Below, piece by piece: positions 1 to 5,889 of a DNA stretch of 8,012 nt. The translations under genes were made by a program, and so were the position numbers. The notes under the pieces are model-generated. The model ran no database searches. It was not told the DNA's origin and worked only from the letters and a program-made list of their open reading frames with translations. This stretch comes from Bacillota bacterium (GTDB lineage Bacteria; Bacillota; Clostridia; Christensenellales; CAG-138): positions 1 through 8,012 of the forward strand of contig JAEZIE010000267.1 in assembly GCA_023416175.1 (NCBI GenBank), in the 5' to 3' direction. The stretch's first letter is position 1. Every line of letters begins with the position of its first letter.

Positions 1-897
1 TACAATGAGCATGGTGGAGAATACACAGATGCTCGCAAGCCCACGGGCGTTTTGCCGCATGCGGTGAAACATGGAGGAAATGGAGATAAAGTTTTCCGGC
101 TTATAGTATAGCTTTTTGTTACGCCGCAGCAGCCGTAAAAACGCGATGCTGCCTGCATGGAACAATAGATACGTCGCTATAATTACAACGAATGCCGCCG
201 GAAAAAACAGCCCCATTGCCATCCCCATGTTATTGGAGAAAATAGCCACCAGGTACGCAAGCCCCAACAGCAATAGCCCGAATATGGCGGCAGGTACAAT
301 GGCCTTAGACTCTTTTTCCCCCTTGCGGTCGCTCTTTAATAGATCCGCCGTATCCGCTACACGAATACGGATACCGTTGTAAAGTGAGGTGGCGGCAAAC
401 ACCGCAAAGAAAAGCAGAGCGGTACCCGCAAACGCAAGCCAGGGTAGTACAAACGTGCTGCCTTCCACCGCTCGCAGCATACGCATCAGCAGCAAAAACA
501 GCAAGCGACCCACGATCATGCCCAGCACGATGCCTGCAACGCCTCCCGTACCCACCACGATGAGGTTCTCCCATTTGAGCACGCGCGCAACCTGCCGCCG
601 GTTCATACCCAATACGCTATAGAGGCCAAACTCCTTTTTTCTACGCTTGACCAAGAACGCATTGATATAGAGCATAAAGAAGAACGCAAACAGCGTAAAT
701 ACAACGATGCCCGCCGTAAACATCGCCTGTGCGGTCGACCCACCCGGCACGTTCTTGATCCCCGGCGAAAATATCATGGCCAGTATTAAAAAATACACGC
801 CGCTGATGATGGCGGTCGCCAAAAAATACGGCACGTACACCTGGCGGCTGCGCATGACATTAGAACGCGCAAGTTTGAAGTAAAAGCCCTTATTCAC
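1..897 (-). CDS. BceB-like FtsX-family ABC transporter permease (N-terminal 299 residues; 3' end outside window)
   Basis: This is the membrane subunit of a Bce-type ABC transporter, which protects the cell from peptide antibiotics and passes a signal to its partner kinase. The frame is open from the start to the window edge. Hydrophobic segments lie near residues 22-46, 58-84, 111-137, 146-170, 196-218 and 220-245, and a seventh begins near 288. Family hallmarks are the basic stretch VKRRKKEFGLYSVLG after segment 2, DLLKSDRKGEKE after segment 4 and LYYKPENFISISSM before segment 7. Full-length family members are roughly 600-700 residues, so the large extracellular loop and last three helices are missing here. 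I chose the GTG at 897 because it gives MNKGFYFKLARSN, which matches how relatives begin, and has GGGGG about 8 nt upstream. An in-frame ATG at 912 has poor spacing. The start overlaps the ATPase stop by 8 nt, suggesting translational coupling. Confidence 0.94.
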   Translation of the reverse strand, partial: MNKGFYFKLARSNVMRSRQVYVPYFLATAIISGVYFLILAMIFSPGIKNVPGGSTAQAMFTAGIVVFTLFAFFFMLYINAFLVKRRKKEFGLYSVLGMNRRQVARVLKWENLIVVGTGGVAGIVLGMIVGRLLFLLLMRMLRAVEGSTFVLPWLAFAGTALLFFAVFAATSLYNGIRIRVADTADLLKSDRKGEKESKAIVPAAIFGLLLLGLAYLVAIFSNNMGMAMGLFFPAAFVVIIATYLLFHAGSIAFLRLLRRNKKLYYKPENFISISSMFHRMRQNARGLASICVFSTMLIV

Positions 898-1657
898 CCT
901 GCGCACCCCCATCTTCCAATATGGTCAGGTTGTGGATGATGCGTTCATAGAAGGCGCGGTTGTTGTCCTCCCCGCGGTAAAGCTGGCTGAATATCTCGCC
1001 GTCTCTTATAAACAGCACGCGCCCGGCGTGGCTTGCGGCAAGCGCGCTATGCGTCACCATCAATATGGTGCGGCCCTTTTGGTTTAAGTCCCCGAATAAT
1101 GTGAGCAGATTGGCGGAAGAGCGGGAGTCCAAAGCGCCCGTAGGCTCATCCGCAAGCAATAGCTGCGGGTTGGTAATGATTGCGCGGCCCACCGCCGCGC
1201 GCTGCTTTTCGCCGCCGGACACCTCGTAGGGAAATTTATTCAATAGCTCCGTGATGCGCAATTCCTGCGCCACGGGCAGAAGTCTTGCTTCCATTTCTGC
1301 AAGCGGCGTGCGTTTTAGAACGAGAGGCAGCAGGATATTGTCCTTCAAAGAGAACGTATCCAGCAGGTTAAAGTCCTGGAATACAAAGCCGAGGTTGTCG
1401 CGCCGGAATTCTGAAAGCTCCCGCTCGGGAATCGCCTTGAGGCTGCGGCCGGAAAGGTAGACATCCCCGCCGCTTGCTTTATCCAGCGAGGCGATGATAT
1501 TTAAAAGCGTGGACTTGCCGGAGCCCGAAGCTCCCATAATGGCCACGAACTCACCTGAACCGACTTCAAAGCTGACGTCCCGCAGCGCAACGCATTGTTT
1601 GAGCCCCAAACGCGTATTGAATACGCGCTTGACATGATCGATCTTCAACAGTTCCAT
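890..1657 (-). CDS. BceA-like ABC transporter ATP-binding protein
   Basis: This 255-residue ATPase powers the adjacent permease at the inner face of the membrane. All nucleotide-binding motifs are intact: Walker A GASGSGKST (42-50), Q-loop Gln94, signature VSGGEKQR (146-153), Walker B LLLADEP (166-172), D-loop GALD (174-177) and switch His203. Length and the EPTGALD sequence fit the MacB/LolD/BceA-type group that works with FtsX-like permeases. A longer frame starts at 1687, but I placed the start at the ATG at 1657: GAGGAGG (1665-1671) lies 7 nt upstream, and the protein then begins MELLKIDHVKRVF as relatives do. It is the first gene after the 122-bp gap carrying the putative operator and overlaps the permease start. 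The family assignment is near certain. The transported peptide is not deducible. Confidence 0.97.
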   Translation of the reverse strand: MELLKIDHVKRVFNTRLGLKQCVALRDVSFEVGSGEFVAIMGASGSGKSTLLNIIASLDKASGGDVYLSGRSLKAIPERELSEFRRDNLGFVFQDFNLLDTFSLKDNILLPLVLKRTPLAEMEARLLPVAQELRITELLNKFPYEVSGGEKQRAAVGRAIITNPQLLLADEPTGALDSRSSANLLTLFGDLNQKGRTILMVTHSALAASHAGRVLFIRDGEIFSQLYRGEDNNRAFYERIIHNLTILEDGGAQGE

Positions 1658-1664
1658 TGGGTAG

Positions 1665-1671
1665 CCTCCTC
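1665..1671 (-). promoter_or_regulatory. Shine-Dalgarno site that fixes the ATPase start
   Basis: The minus strand reads GAGGAGG, 7 nt before the ATG at 1657. A small stem, TTGCC (1683-1687) with GGCAA (1673-1677), sits immediately upstream. This site rules against the longer frame beginning at 1687. Confidence 0.85.
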
Positions 1672-1734
1672 TTTGCCATTGAGGCAATGTGATGGAGGAA
1701 TCGTATCAAATTTCACTACCGGCTTCCATCGAAC

Positions 1735-1768
1735 CGGCTTACAGTTTAAAGGGCGCGGCTTACAGTTT
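1735..1768 (-). repeat. Two perfect 13-bp direct repeats, 21-bp period (candidate regulator sites)
   Basis: CGGCTTACAGTTT occurs at 1735-1747 and again at 1756-1768 on the plus strand (AAACTGTAAGCCG on the coding strand of the ATPase). The 21-bp period is two DNA helical turns, so both copies face the same side, as for tandem binding of an OmpR-type dimer. The copies lie 78-111 bp upstream of the ATPase start codon. Confidence 0.7.
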
Positions 1769-1773
1769 TGTCA
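1760..1773 (-). promoter_or_regulatory. BceR-type box TGACA-AAAC-TGTAA
   Basis: The minus strand reads TGACAAAACTGTAA, an inverted repeat that fits the TNACA-N4-TGTAA pattern I recall for BceR-like regulators. It begins 7 bp past the kinase stop codon and contains the upstream copy of the 13-bp direct repeat. The downstream copy keeps only the TGTAA half. Binding is inferred from sequence and position. Confidence 0.6.
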
Positions 1774-1779
1774 CATTGC

Positions 1780-2811
1780 TCAAGAGAATATCTCCTTATC
1801 CTCCTGCGGGAAGCGCATCACAGCTTTTGTGCCTTTCCCCGGCACAGAAAATAACTCCAGCTTTAGGCGAAGCGCGTCGGCAACACGGCGAGCAAGGTGG
1901 AGCCCGATGCCGCTCGCGCGCTTATCGAGCCGTCCGTTATAGCCGGTATATCCTTTTTCAAACACCCGGGGCATATCTTCCGGCCGGATACCGCAGCCGG
2001 TATCCTCCAATATCAGCGTGCCGCCTTCCAGATACACCCGTATGCCGCCCTCTTGCGTGTATTTTACGGCGTTGGAAAGCAGCTGCTCCAACACAAACGC
2101 GAACCATTTCGCGTCGGTGAGCACAGTGAGCGAAATATCCCCCACCTCCGCGCTAAGCCCTTTTGCGATAAACAGCGGCGCATATTTGCGGATGCTTTCG
2201 CGCACCAAGGGCTCCAGGCTACAGGGAGCAAGCAATAGGTCTGCCCCGATATCCGCCGCGCGCACATACTGCATGGCTAGCTCCGCGTACCGTTCCACCT
2301 CAAAGAGCTGACGGCCCATCAGTGTGCGGTCGGGTTCCGAACTCTGTAAAAGCAGGCGCATGGCGGCGATGGGCGTCTTGATCTGGTGCATCCACAATGT
2401 AAAATAGGAAATCGTTGCCCGGTGGGACATGGAAAGTTCCTCTTTCTCCTGACGCGCTCGGGTTAAGTAACCGTCTGCAATTTCACAGTAGAGGCGTTCC
2501 ACGCGGTTGCCGCCATCGGGAAGTTCCTGTTCGAATTCGTTGAGGTGGGCGCGGATCTCCATCAATGCCCGAAGCCTTCGCAGCATGGCAAACAGATCCA
2601 ACCCCACGATAAGTATCAACACAAACGCGCCCAGCAGCAGGCTGTACCCAACATCCTCGTCCGGCGTACCGTTGAGCATCCAAAAACTAGTTACCAGAAC
2701 GTTGCTCAGGATATAGAACACAAACAGCGCCCTACGGTATCCAATATAGGAAAGAACGCCCCGCCAAAACGGCATGCGCTTTTTCGTTTTCTCCTTACGC
2801 TTGCGCGGCAT
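1780..2811 (-). CDS. BceS-like intramembrane-sensing histidine kinase
   Basis: This 343-residue membrane kinase phosphorylates the response regulator encoded just upstream. After a basic N-terminus, two transmembrane helices (about 27-47 and 54-78) are joined by a loop of under ten residues. It therefore has no extracellular sensor domain, as is typical of BceS kinases that receive their signal from the partner ABC permease. The H-box is FTLWMHQIKTPIAAM with phospho-acceptor His142. The ATPase domain shows the N-box (Asn247 in EQLLSNAVKY), G1 box LEDTGCGI (268-275), F-box RVFEKGYTG (282-290) and G2 box ASGIGLHL (299-306). The start at 2811 is supported by AGGGGG at 2819-2824, 7 nt upstream, and this ribosome-binding site overlaps the regulator's stop codon. 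Nothing looks degraded. The inducing compound is not known. Confidence 0.96.
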   Translation of the reverse strand: MPRKRKEKTKKRMPFWRGVLSYIGYRRALFVFYILSNVLVTSFWMLNGTPDEDVGYSLLLGAFVLILIVGLDLFAMLRRLRALMEIRAHLNEFEQELPDGGNRVERLYCEIADGYLTRARQEKEELSMSHRATISYFTLWMHQIKTPIAAMRLLLQSSEPDRTLMGRQLFEVERYAELAMQYVRAADIGADLLLAPCSLEPLVRESIRKYAPLFIAKGLSAEVGDISLTVLTDAKWFAFVLEQLLSNAVKYTQEGGIRVYLEGGTLILEDTGCGIRPEDMPRVFEKGYTGYNGRLDKRASGIGLHLARRVADALRLKLELFSVPGKGTKAVMRFPQEDKEIFS

Positions 2812-2822
2812 ATTGGTTCCCC

Positions 2823-3530
2823 CTATGCTTCCGCTCCCGGCTCATCAAGAAGCTGGTACCCTTCCCCCTTGCGGGTCACGATGCAGCCGGAGAGCCCTGC
2901 AGGCTCCAGCTTGCGCCGCAAACGGTTCATGTTGACGGTAAGGGTGTTGTCGTCGATATAGCTGTCGCTGTCCCAAAGCCGGAGCATGATTTCCTCCCGG
3001 GAGACAGTCTGGCCTTTGTGCGCAAGCAACAGCTGCAAAATGCGCAGCTCGTTCTTGGTCAGTTCCAGCTTTCCTTCTTTTGTATAGAGGCACCCTTCCA
3101 TGAAAGAAAGCCGTGCTCCGCAAAACTCCGGCTCCTGCGCCGCTTGCCCGCCGCTTCTTCTTAACACGGCCTGCAGCTTGGCGATGAGCACCTCCATAGA
3201 AAACGGCTTCACTAAATAATCGTCTCCACCCATCTGCATGGCCATGACGATATCCATATCTTCCGAGCGGGAGGAAAGGAACACGACCGGCACGTCGGAA
3301 ACTTTGCGGATCTCGGTACACCAGTAATATCCGTTGTAATAAGGAAGTGCGATATCCATCAGCACAAGCTGTGGGCGGCACTTAAAAAACGCCTGCATCA
3401 CGTCGGAAAAATCCTCGACCATGCAGGGCATATACCCCCACCGGGCAAGCTCTTTTGCAACGACTCCAGCGATCACGGCGTCGTCCTCTACGATCAGGAC
3501 GCTCACACAAGCGTTTGTATTCTGCTGCAT
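2823..3530 (-). CDS. BceR-like OmpR-family response regulator
   Basis: This 235-residue transcription factor is the first gene of the leftward resistance module. The receiver domain (about 9-125) has the acidic pocket Glu15-Asp16-Asp17, phospho-acceptor Asp59 in LVLMDIALP, the switch serine in FLSSRSED (about 86) and Lys108 in DDYLVKPF. A winged-helix DNA-binding domain follows (about 140-230), with LTKNELRILQLL and the recognition-helix stretch DDNTLTVNMNRLRRKLE, ending RKGEGYQL. This architecture and the neighbouring short-loop kinase place it in the OmpR group of Bce-type regulators. GGGGTGG lies a few bases before the ATG. An extended -10 promoter (3572-3601) precedes the gene. Its likely target is the repeat-bearing gap in front of the ATPase gene; whether it also controls itself cannot be read from the sequence. 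Confidence 0.97.
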   Translation of the reverse strand: MQQNTNACVSVLIVEDDAVIAGVVAKELARWGYMPCMVEDFSDVMQAFFKCRPQLVLMDIALPYYNGYYWCTEIRKVSDVPVVFLSSRSEDMDIVMAMQMGGDDYLVKPFSMEVLIAKLQAVLRRSGGQAAQEPEFCGARLSFMEGCLYTKEGKLELTKNELRILQLLLAHKGQTVSREEIMLRLWDSDSYIDDNTLTVNMNRLRRKLEPAGLSGCIVTRKGEGYQLLDEPGAEA

Positions 3531-3571
3531 GGTTCCACCCCGCTTTTCTTACAATTGTTCCCTTCTACGGC

Positions 3572-3601
3572 ATCATAGCATGCGCGCAGCAAAGACGGCA
3601 A
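3572..3601 (-). promoter_or_regulatory. Promoter for the regulator-kinase genes
   Basis: On the minus strand TTGCCG (3601-3596) is followed after 18 bp by TATGAT (3577-3572), preceded by TGC, which makes an extended -10. Transcription would start near 3565, leaving a leader of about 35 nt before the regulator ATG. The -10 matches the consensus at five of six bases and the -35 at four of six. Confidence 0.6.
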
Positions 3602-3668
3602 GCGATGTTCATTTCTTGTGATGGGATAGCATTTTGTTGTTACTTTTAAACATTAAGGGTGAAAATAT

Positions 3669-3698
3669 TTTACACCGCGCGCCGTTGTATGGTATGCT
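3669..3698 (+). promoter_or_regulatory. Promoter for the SDR-PHP-MDR operon
   Basis: TTTACA (3669-3674) and TATGCT (3693-3698) are spaced by 18 bp, and TGG just before the -10 gives an extended -10 element. Transcription would start near 3705, about 55 nt before the dehydrogenase ATG. The AT-rich block 3662-3671 lies against the -35, and the -10 lies inside an inverted repeat. Both suggest regulated initiation. Confidence 0.55.
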
Positions 3699-3711
3699 AT
3701 CCTATATAGCA
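3695..3711. repeat. Inverted repeat TGCTAT-N5-ATAGCA over the -10/start region
   Basis: TGCTAT (3695-3700) and ATAGCA (3706-3711) form a 6-bp inverted repeat around CCTAT. It overlaps the predicted -10 and transcription start, a typical repressor-operator position. The left arm is part of ATGCTATCC (3694-3702), whose exact reverse complement GGATAGCAT is at 3624-3632, 70 bp upstream. An operator role is inference. Confidence 0.45.
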
Positions 3712-3744
3712 GACTCTACGATACATGAGATATGCAATGTTGCC

Positions 3745-3750
3745 GGGAGG
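3745..3750 (+). promoter_or_regulatory. Shine-Dalgarno site that fixes the SDR start
   Basis: GGGAGG lies 9 nt before the ATG at 3760 and is extended by AAA. It selects this start over an in-frame ATG at 3634 that has no such site and would place the start upstream of the predicted promoter. Confidence 0.85.
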
Positions 3751-3759
3751 AAATCAAAC

Positions 3760-4635
3760 ATGTTGGATATGGGCAAATGGGAACAACTCGCTGCGGAACA
3801 CGCCAAGCATCGCCAGAGCGTCCCCGGCAGACTGGGTGGAAAAATCGCCATCGTCACGGGCAGCGCACAGGGCTTTGGCCGTGGCATTGCGGAGGAATTA
3901 TATCGTGAAGGCGCATGTGTCGTGGTGGCGGATTTGAATGAAACGCTGGCGGCTCAGGTTGCCAGTGAGCTTGGCGAGCGCGCTTTTGCCGTAAAAGTCG
4001 ATGTCTCCAATGAAGAAAGCGTCGCCGCCATGATTGGCGCAACGGTGGAGCGTTTCCATGGGCTGGACCTGTTTGTGAGCAACGCAGGGGTATTGAAAGC
4101 AGGGAGTCTGGACGAACTGGAAAAGAAGGATTTTGAATTCGTCACTTCCATCAACTACACGGCATTCTTCCTCTGCTCCAAGTACGCTTCCCGCGTCATG
4201 AAAGCGCAGTTCCAGGCGAACCCCGATTGGTCCGGCGATATCATACAGATCAATTCCAAAAGCGGCCTTACCGGCTCCAACAAGAACTTCGCCTACGCGG
4301 GCAGTAAGTTTGGCGGCATCGGTCTCGTGGAAAGCTTCGCGCTGGAGCTTTGCCCCTACCGGATCAAGGTCAACGCCATCTGCCCGGGCAACTTCCTGGA
4401 CGGCCCCTTGTGGATGGATCCGGAGCGCGGCCTGTTTGTGCAGTACCTGATCGCAGGCAAGGTACCGGGCGCCAAGACCACCACGGATGTCAAGCGTCAT
4501 TATGAAGGCCTAGTCCCCATGAAACGCGGCTGCTTCCCCAAGGATGTAGCAAAAGCGATCTTCTACGCCGTAGAGCAGGATTATGAGACCGGCCAGGCTA
4601 TCCCCGTCACCGGCGGGCAAAACATGCTGCATTGA
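3760..4635 (+). CDS. SorD/SrlD-like SDR dehydrogenase (probable hexitol-6-phosphate 2-dehydrogenase)
   Basis: This 291-residue cytoplasmic short-chain dehydrogenase probably interconverts a hexitol 6-phosphate and a ketose 6-phosphate with NAD(H). The Rossmann motif is TGSAQGFG (33-40), followed by NAG (108-110). The catalytic tetrad is Asn132, Ser166, Tyr179 and Lys183. Resemblance to sorbitol-6-phosphate 2-dehydrogenase is specific: IIQINSKSG, the KFGG stretch after the catalytic Tyr, a GN-x-L-x-x-P stretch, PMKRGC and the C-terminal TGQAIPVTGGQNM all have counterparts in E. coli SrlD. An N-terminal extension of about 28 residues precedes the Rossmann fold and is absent from SrlD. It is the first gene of the rightward operon. 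The pairing with a SorE-like gene two positions downstream repeats the SorD/SorE pair of L-sorbose operons. The family is certain; the exact polyol is inferred. Confidence 0.9.
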   Translation: MLDMGKWEQLAAEHAKHRQSVPGRLGGKIAIVTGSAQGFGRGIAEELYREGACVVVADLNETLAAQVASELGERAFAVKVDVSNEESVAAMIGATVERFHGLDLFVSNAGVLKAGSLDELEKKDFEFVTSINYTAFFLCSKYASRVMKAQFQANPDWSGDIIQINSKSGLTGSNKNFAYAGSKFGGIGLVESFALELCPYRIKVNAICPGNFLDGPLWMDPERGLFVQYLIAGKVPGAKTTTDVKRHYEGLVPMKRGCFPKDVAKAIFYAVEQDYETGQAIPVTGGQNMLH

Positions 4636-4676
4636 CGCCCCTGATTGATGAAGTTGCAGGAAGGGTAAGTAAAGAT

Positions 4677-5852
4677 ATGATGGATCAACGAATACTGCAA
4701 GAGCTCAACCAGCCCGGAAAAGAGGCACGCCTTACCGCGTTACGGACGATCGCAGCTACGGCGACATTGCCGCCGACCGATCCGCGTTATATCAACAACC
4801 ACATTCATACAACATACTCCTTTTCCCCGTACTCGCCGACGGCGGCGGTCTATTTTGCGCGCGCGGCGGGATTGTGCACCGCGGGCATTATGGACCATGA
4901 CAGCATCGGCGGCGCGAAGGAGTTTTTGGATGCGGGTACCATACTTGGGGTACCGACCACAATCGGCATGGAGTGCCGGGTGAACATGGCCGGGACGCCG
5001 CTTGCTCACCGCACCACCAACAACCCGGATCAATCCGGTGTAAGCTATATGACGATGCACGCCGTCCCGCATGAAAACATCGACGTGCTGCAGGCGGCCT
5101 TTGCCCCGCTTCGGGAAAAACGCAATGTAAGAAACCGGGCGATGACGCAAAAGATAGACGCAATGCTTTCCCCACACGGTATCCGCCTTGATTTTGACGC
5201 GGATGTGCTGCCCCTTTCCCAGTATGCCTTGGGCGGCAGCGTGACGGAGCGTCACCTGATGTATGCACTTGCGCATAAGATCGTGTCAGCCGCGGGCCGC
5301 GGAGAGGGCACAACCGTCCTTTTGGAAAAACTGGGCGTAACGCTCTTAGAAAAGCAGAAGAAACTGCTACTGGATACCGGCTATCTCTTTTATGATTACG
5401 ATTTGTTAGGTATACTGAAAAGTGCCTTTGTGCCGCTTGTGTTTATCCCTGCGACGGACGAATGCCTACCGCTTACTGAGGCTGTAAAGCTCGCAAACGA
5501 TGTCGGCGCGATTTTCTGCTACGCCTACCTGGGCGATGTGGCGGACAGCGTAACCGGCGATAAGAAGGCGCAGAAGTTTGAGGACGATTACCTCGACGAG
5601 CTGTTCGGCGTATTGAAGGACTATAACGTGCGCGCCGTCACCTATATGCCGCCGCGCAACACCCGCGCCCAGCTTGACCGGCTGCGCGCGCTGTGCAAAA
5701 CCTATGGCATGTTTGAAATCAGCGGCGAGGACATCAACTCCCCCCGGCAGGATTTTGTATGTAAGGCCATGGAGGATCCGCAGTTTTCCAATTTAATCAA
5801 CGCGACACGGGCGCTCATCGCGCATGAACGCGGAGAAAAGAAAATATTGTAA
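4677..5852 (+). CDS. PHP-domain metallohydrolase, substrate unknown
   Basis: This 391-residue protein has the polymerase-and-histidinol-phosphatase (PHP) metal-binding fold, usually a phosphoesterase. After an N-terminal helical stretch come the motifs HIH (His42, His44), MDHDS (Asp73-His74), GMECR (Glu99), His128 and His193. Later motifs depart from the classic pattern: YAYLGD (282-287) stands where an HP motif is often found, and GEDIN (350-354) ends in Asn where many relatives have His. There is no signal peptide. The frame extends back to a TTG at 4632 that overlaps the dehydrogenase stop, but no good ribosome-binding site serves it. I favour the ATG at 4677 (ATG also at 4680), behind AGGAAGGG with rather long spacing of 11 nt. 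Its position between two sugar-phosphate dehydrogenases suggests a phosphorylated sugar or a pathway by-product as substrate. This is not shown by sequence. Confidence 0.88.
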   Translation: MMDQRILQELNQPGKEARLTALRTIAATATLPPTDPRYINNHIHTTYSFSPYSPTAAVYFARAAGLCTAGIMDHDSIGGAKEFLDAGTILGVPTTIGMECRVNMAGTPLAHRTTNNPDQSGVSYMTMHAVPHENIDVLQAAFAPLREKRNVRNRAMTQKIDAMLSPHGIRLDFDADVLPLSQYALGGSVTERHLMYALAHKIVSAAGRGEGTTVLLEKLGVTLLEKQKKLLLDTGYLFYDYDLLGILKSAFVPLVFIPATDECLPLTEAVKLANDVGAIFCYAYLGDVADSVTGDKKAQKFEDDYLDELFGVLKDYNVRAVTYMPPRNTRAQLDRLRALCKTYGMFEISGEDINSPRQDFVCKAMEDPQFSNLINATRALIAHERGEKKIL

Positions 5853-5876
5853 ATCGAGGCAGGGCCCATCGCCCGG

Positions 5877-5882
5877 AAAGGA
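5877..5882 (+). promoter_or_regulatory. Shine-Dalgarno site that fixes the MDR start
   Basis: AAAGGA, continuing into AAA, lies 7 nt before the ATG at 5890. It rejects a longer in-frame start at 5824, which lies inside the end of the PHP gene and adds an unrelated-looking leader. Confidence 0.75.
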
Positions 5883-5889
5883 AACGATT

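Larger units (their letters stand above)
1658..1779 (-). promoter_or_regulatory. Intergenic control region between kinase and ABC ATPase genes
   Basis: This 122-bp gap interrupts an otherwise tightly packed module, so it probably carries a separate promoter for the transporter genes. Read on the minus strand it holds a TGACA-N4-TGTAA box, a second TGTAAG half 21 bp further on, then an AT-richer stretch with a weak -10-like TACGAT, and finally the ATPase ribosome-binding site. No good -35 hexamer lies 17 bp before that -10, as expected for a promoter that needs an activator. No convincing terminator hairpin was seen, so read-through from the regulator-kinase genes is also likely. The promoter assignment is inference. 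Confidence 0.6.
3531..3759. promoter_or_regulatory. Divergent intergenic region between the resistance module and the sugar operon
   Basis: This 229-bp region separates the leftward regulator gene from the rightward dehydrogenase gene. It holds one extended -10 promoter in each direction, an AT-rich near-palindrome and several copies of a GGATAGCAT/ATGCTATCC element. No gene of its own is supported. The frame running left from the dehydrogenase start has no ribosome-binding site at its upstream ATG and reads unlike a protein. Confidence 0.8.

Noticed and set aside
116..622. Short plus-strand frames at the left end
   Set aside because: They lie antisense to the permease, which is open through the whole region and carries the family motifs.
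1658..1779. Terminator between kinase and ATPase genes
   Set aside because: Only short, interrupted CCGG-centred pairing is present, with no T-rich run after it.
3551..3558. Palindrome ACAATTGT in the regulator leader as an autoregulation site
   Set aside because: It lacks the four-base spacing of the box seen before the ATPase gene, and an 8-bp palindrome is easily found by chance.
3634..3759. Upstream extension of the SDR gene from an ATG at 3634
   Set aside because: It has no ribosome-binding site, would start before the predicted promoter and does not resemble a protein. GGGAGG before 3760 decides the start.
3531..3759. Catabolite-repression (cre) site in the sugar-operon promoter region
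   Set aside because: I read the region for a TGNAANCGNNNNCA-like match and saw none good enough to report. A motif scan could still find a weak one.
3898..4500. A 200-codon open frame on the minus strand
   Set aside because: It is antisense to the SDR gene and its catalytic motifs, with no ribosome-binding site or domain.
4632..4676. TTG start for the PHP protein overlapping the SDR stop
   Set aside because: The overlap is attractive for coupling, but no ribosome-binding site is at the right distance and the added 15 residues look unlike the start of related proteins. It remains possible.
4740..5313. Overlapping minus-strand frames of 141 and 178 codons
   Set aside because: They are antisense to the PHP gene, with Arg/His-rich translations and no family resemblance.
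5824..5889. Upstream extension of the reductase gene
   Set aside because: It overlaps the PHP coding end, and a good ribosome-binding site precedes the ATG at 5890.
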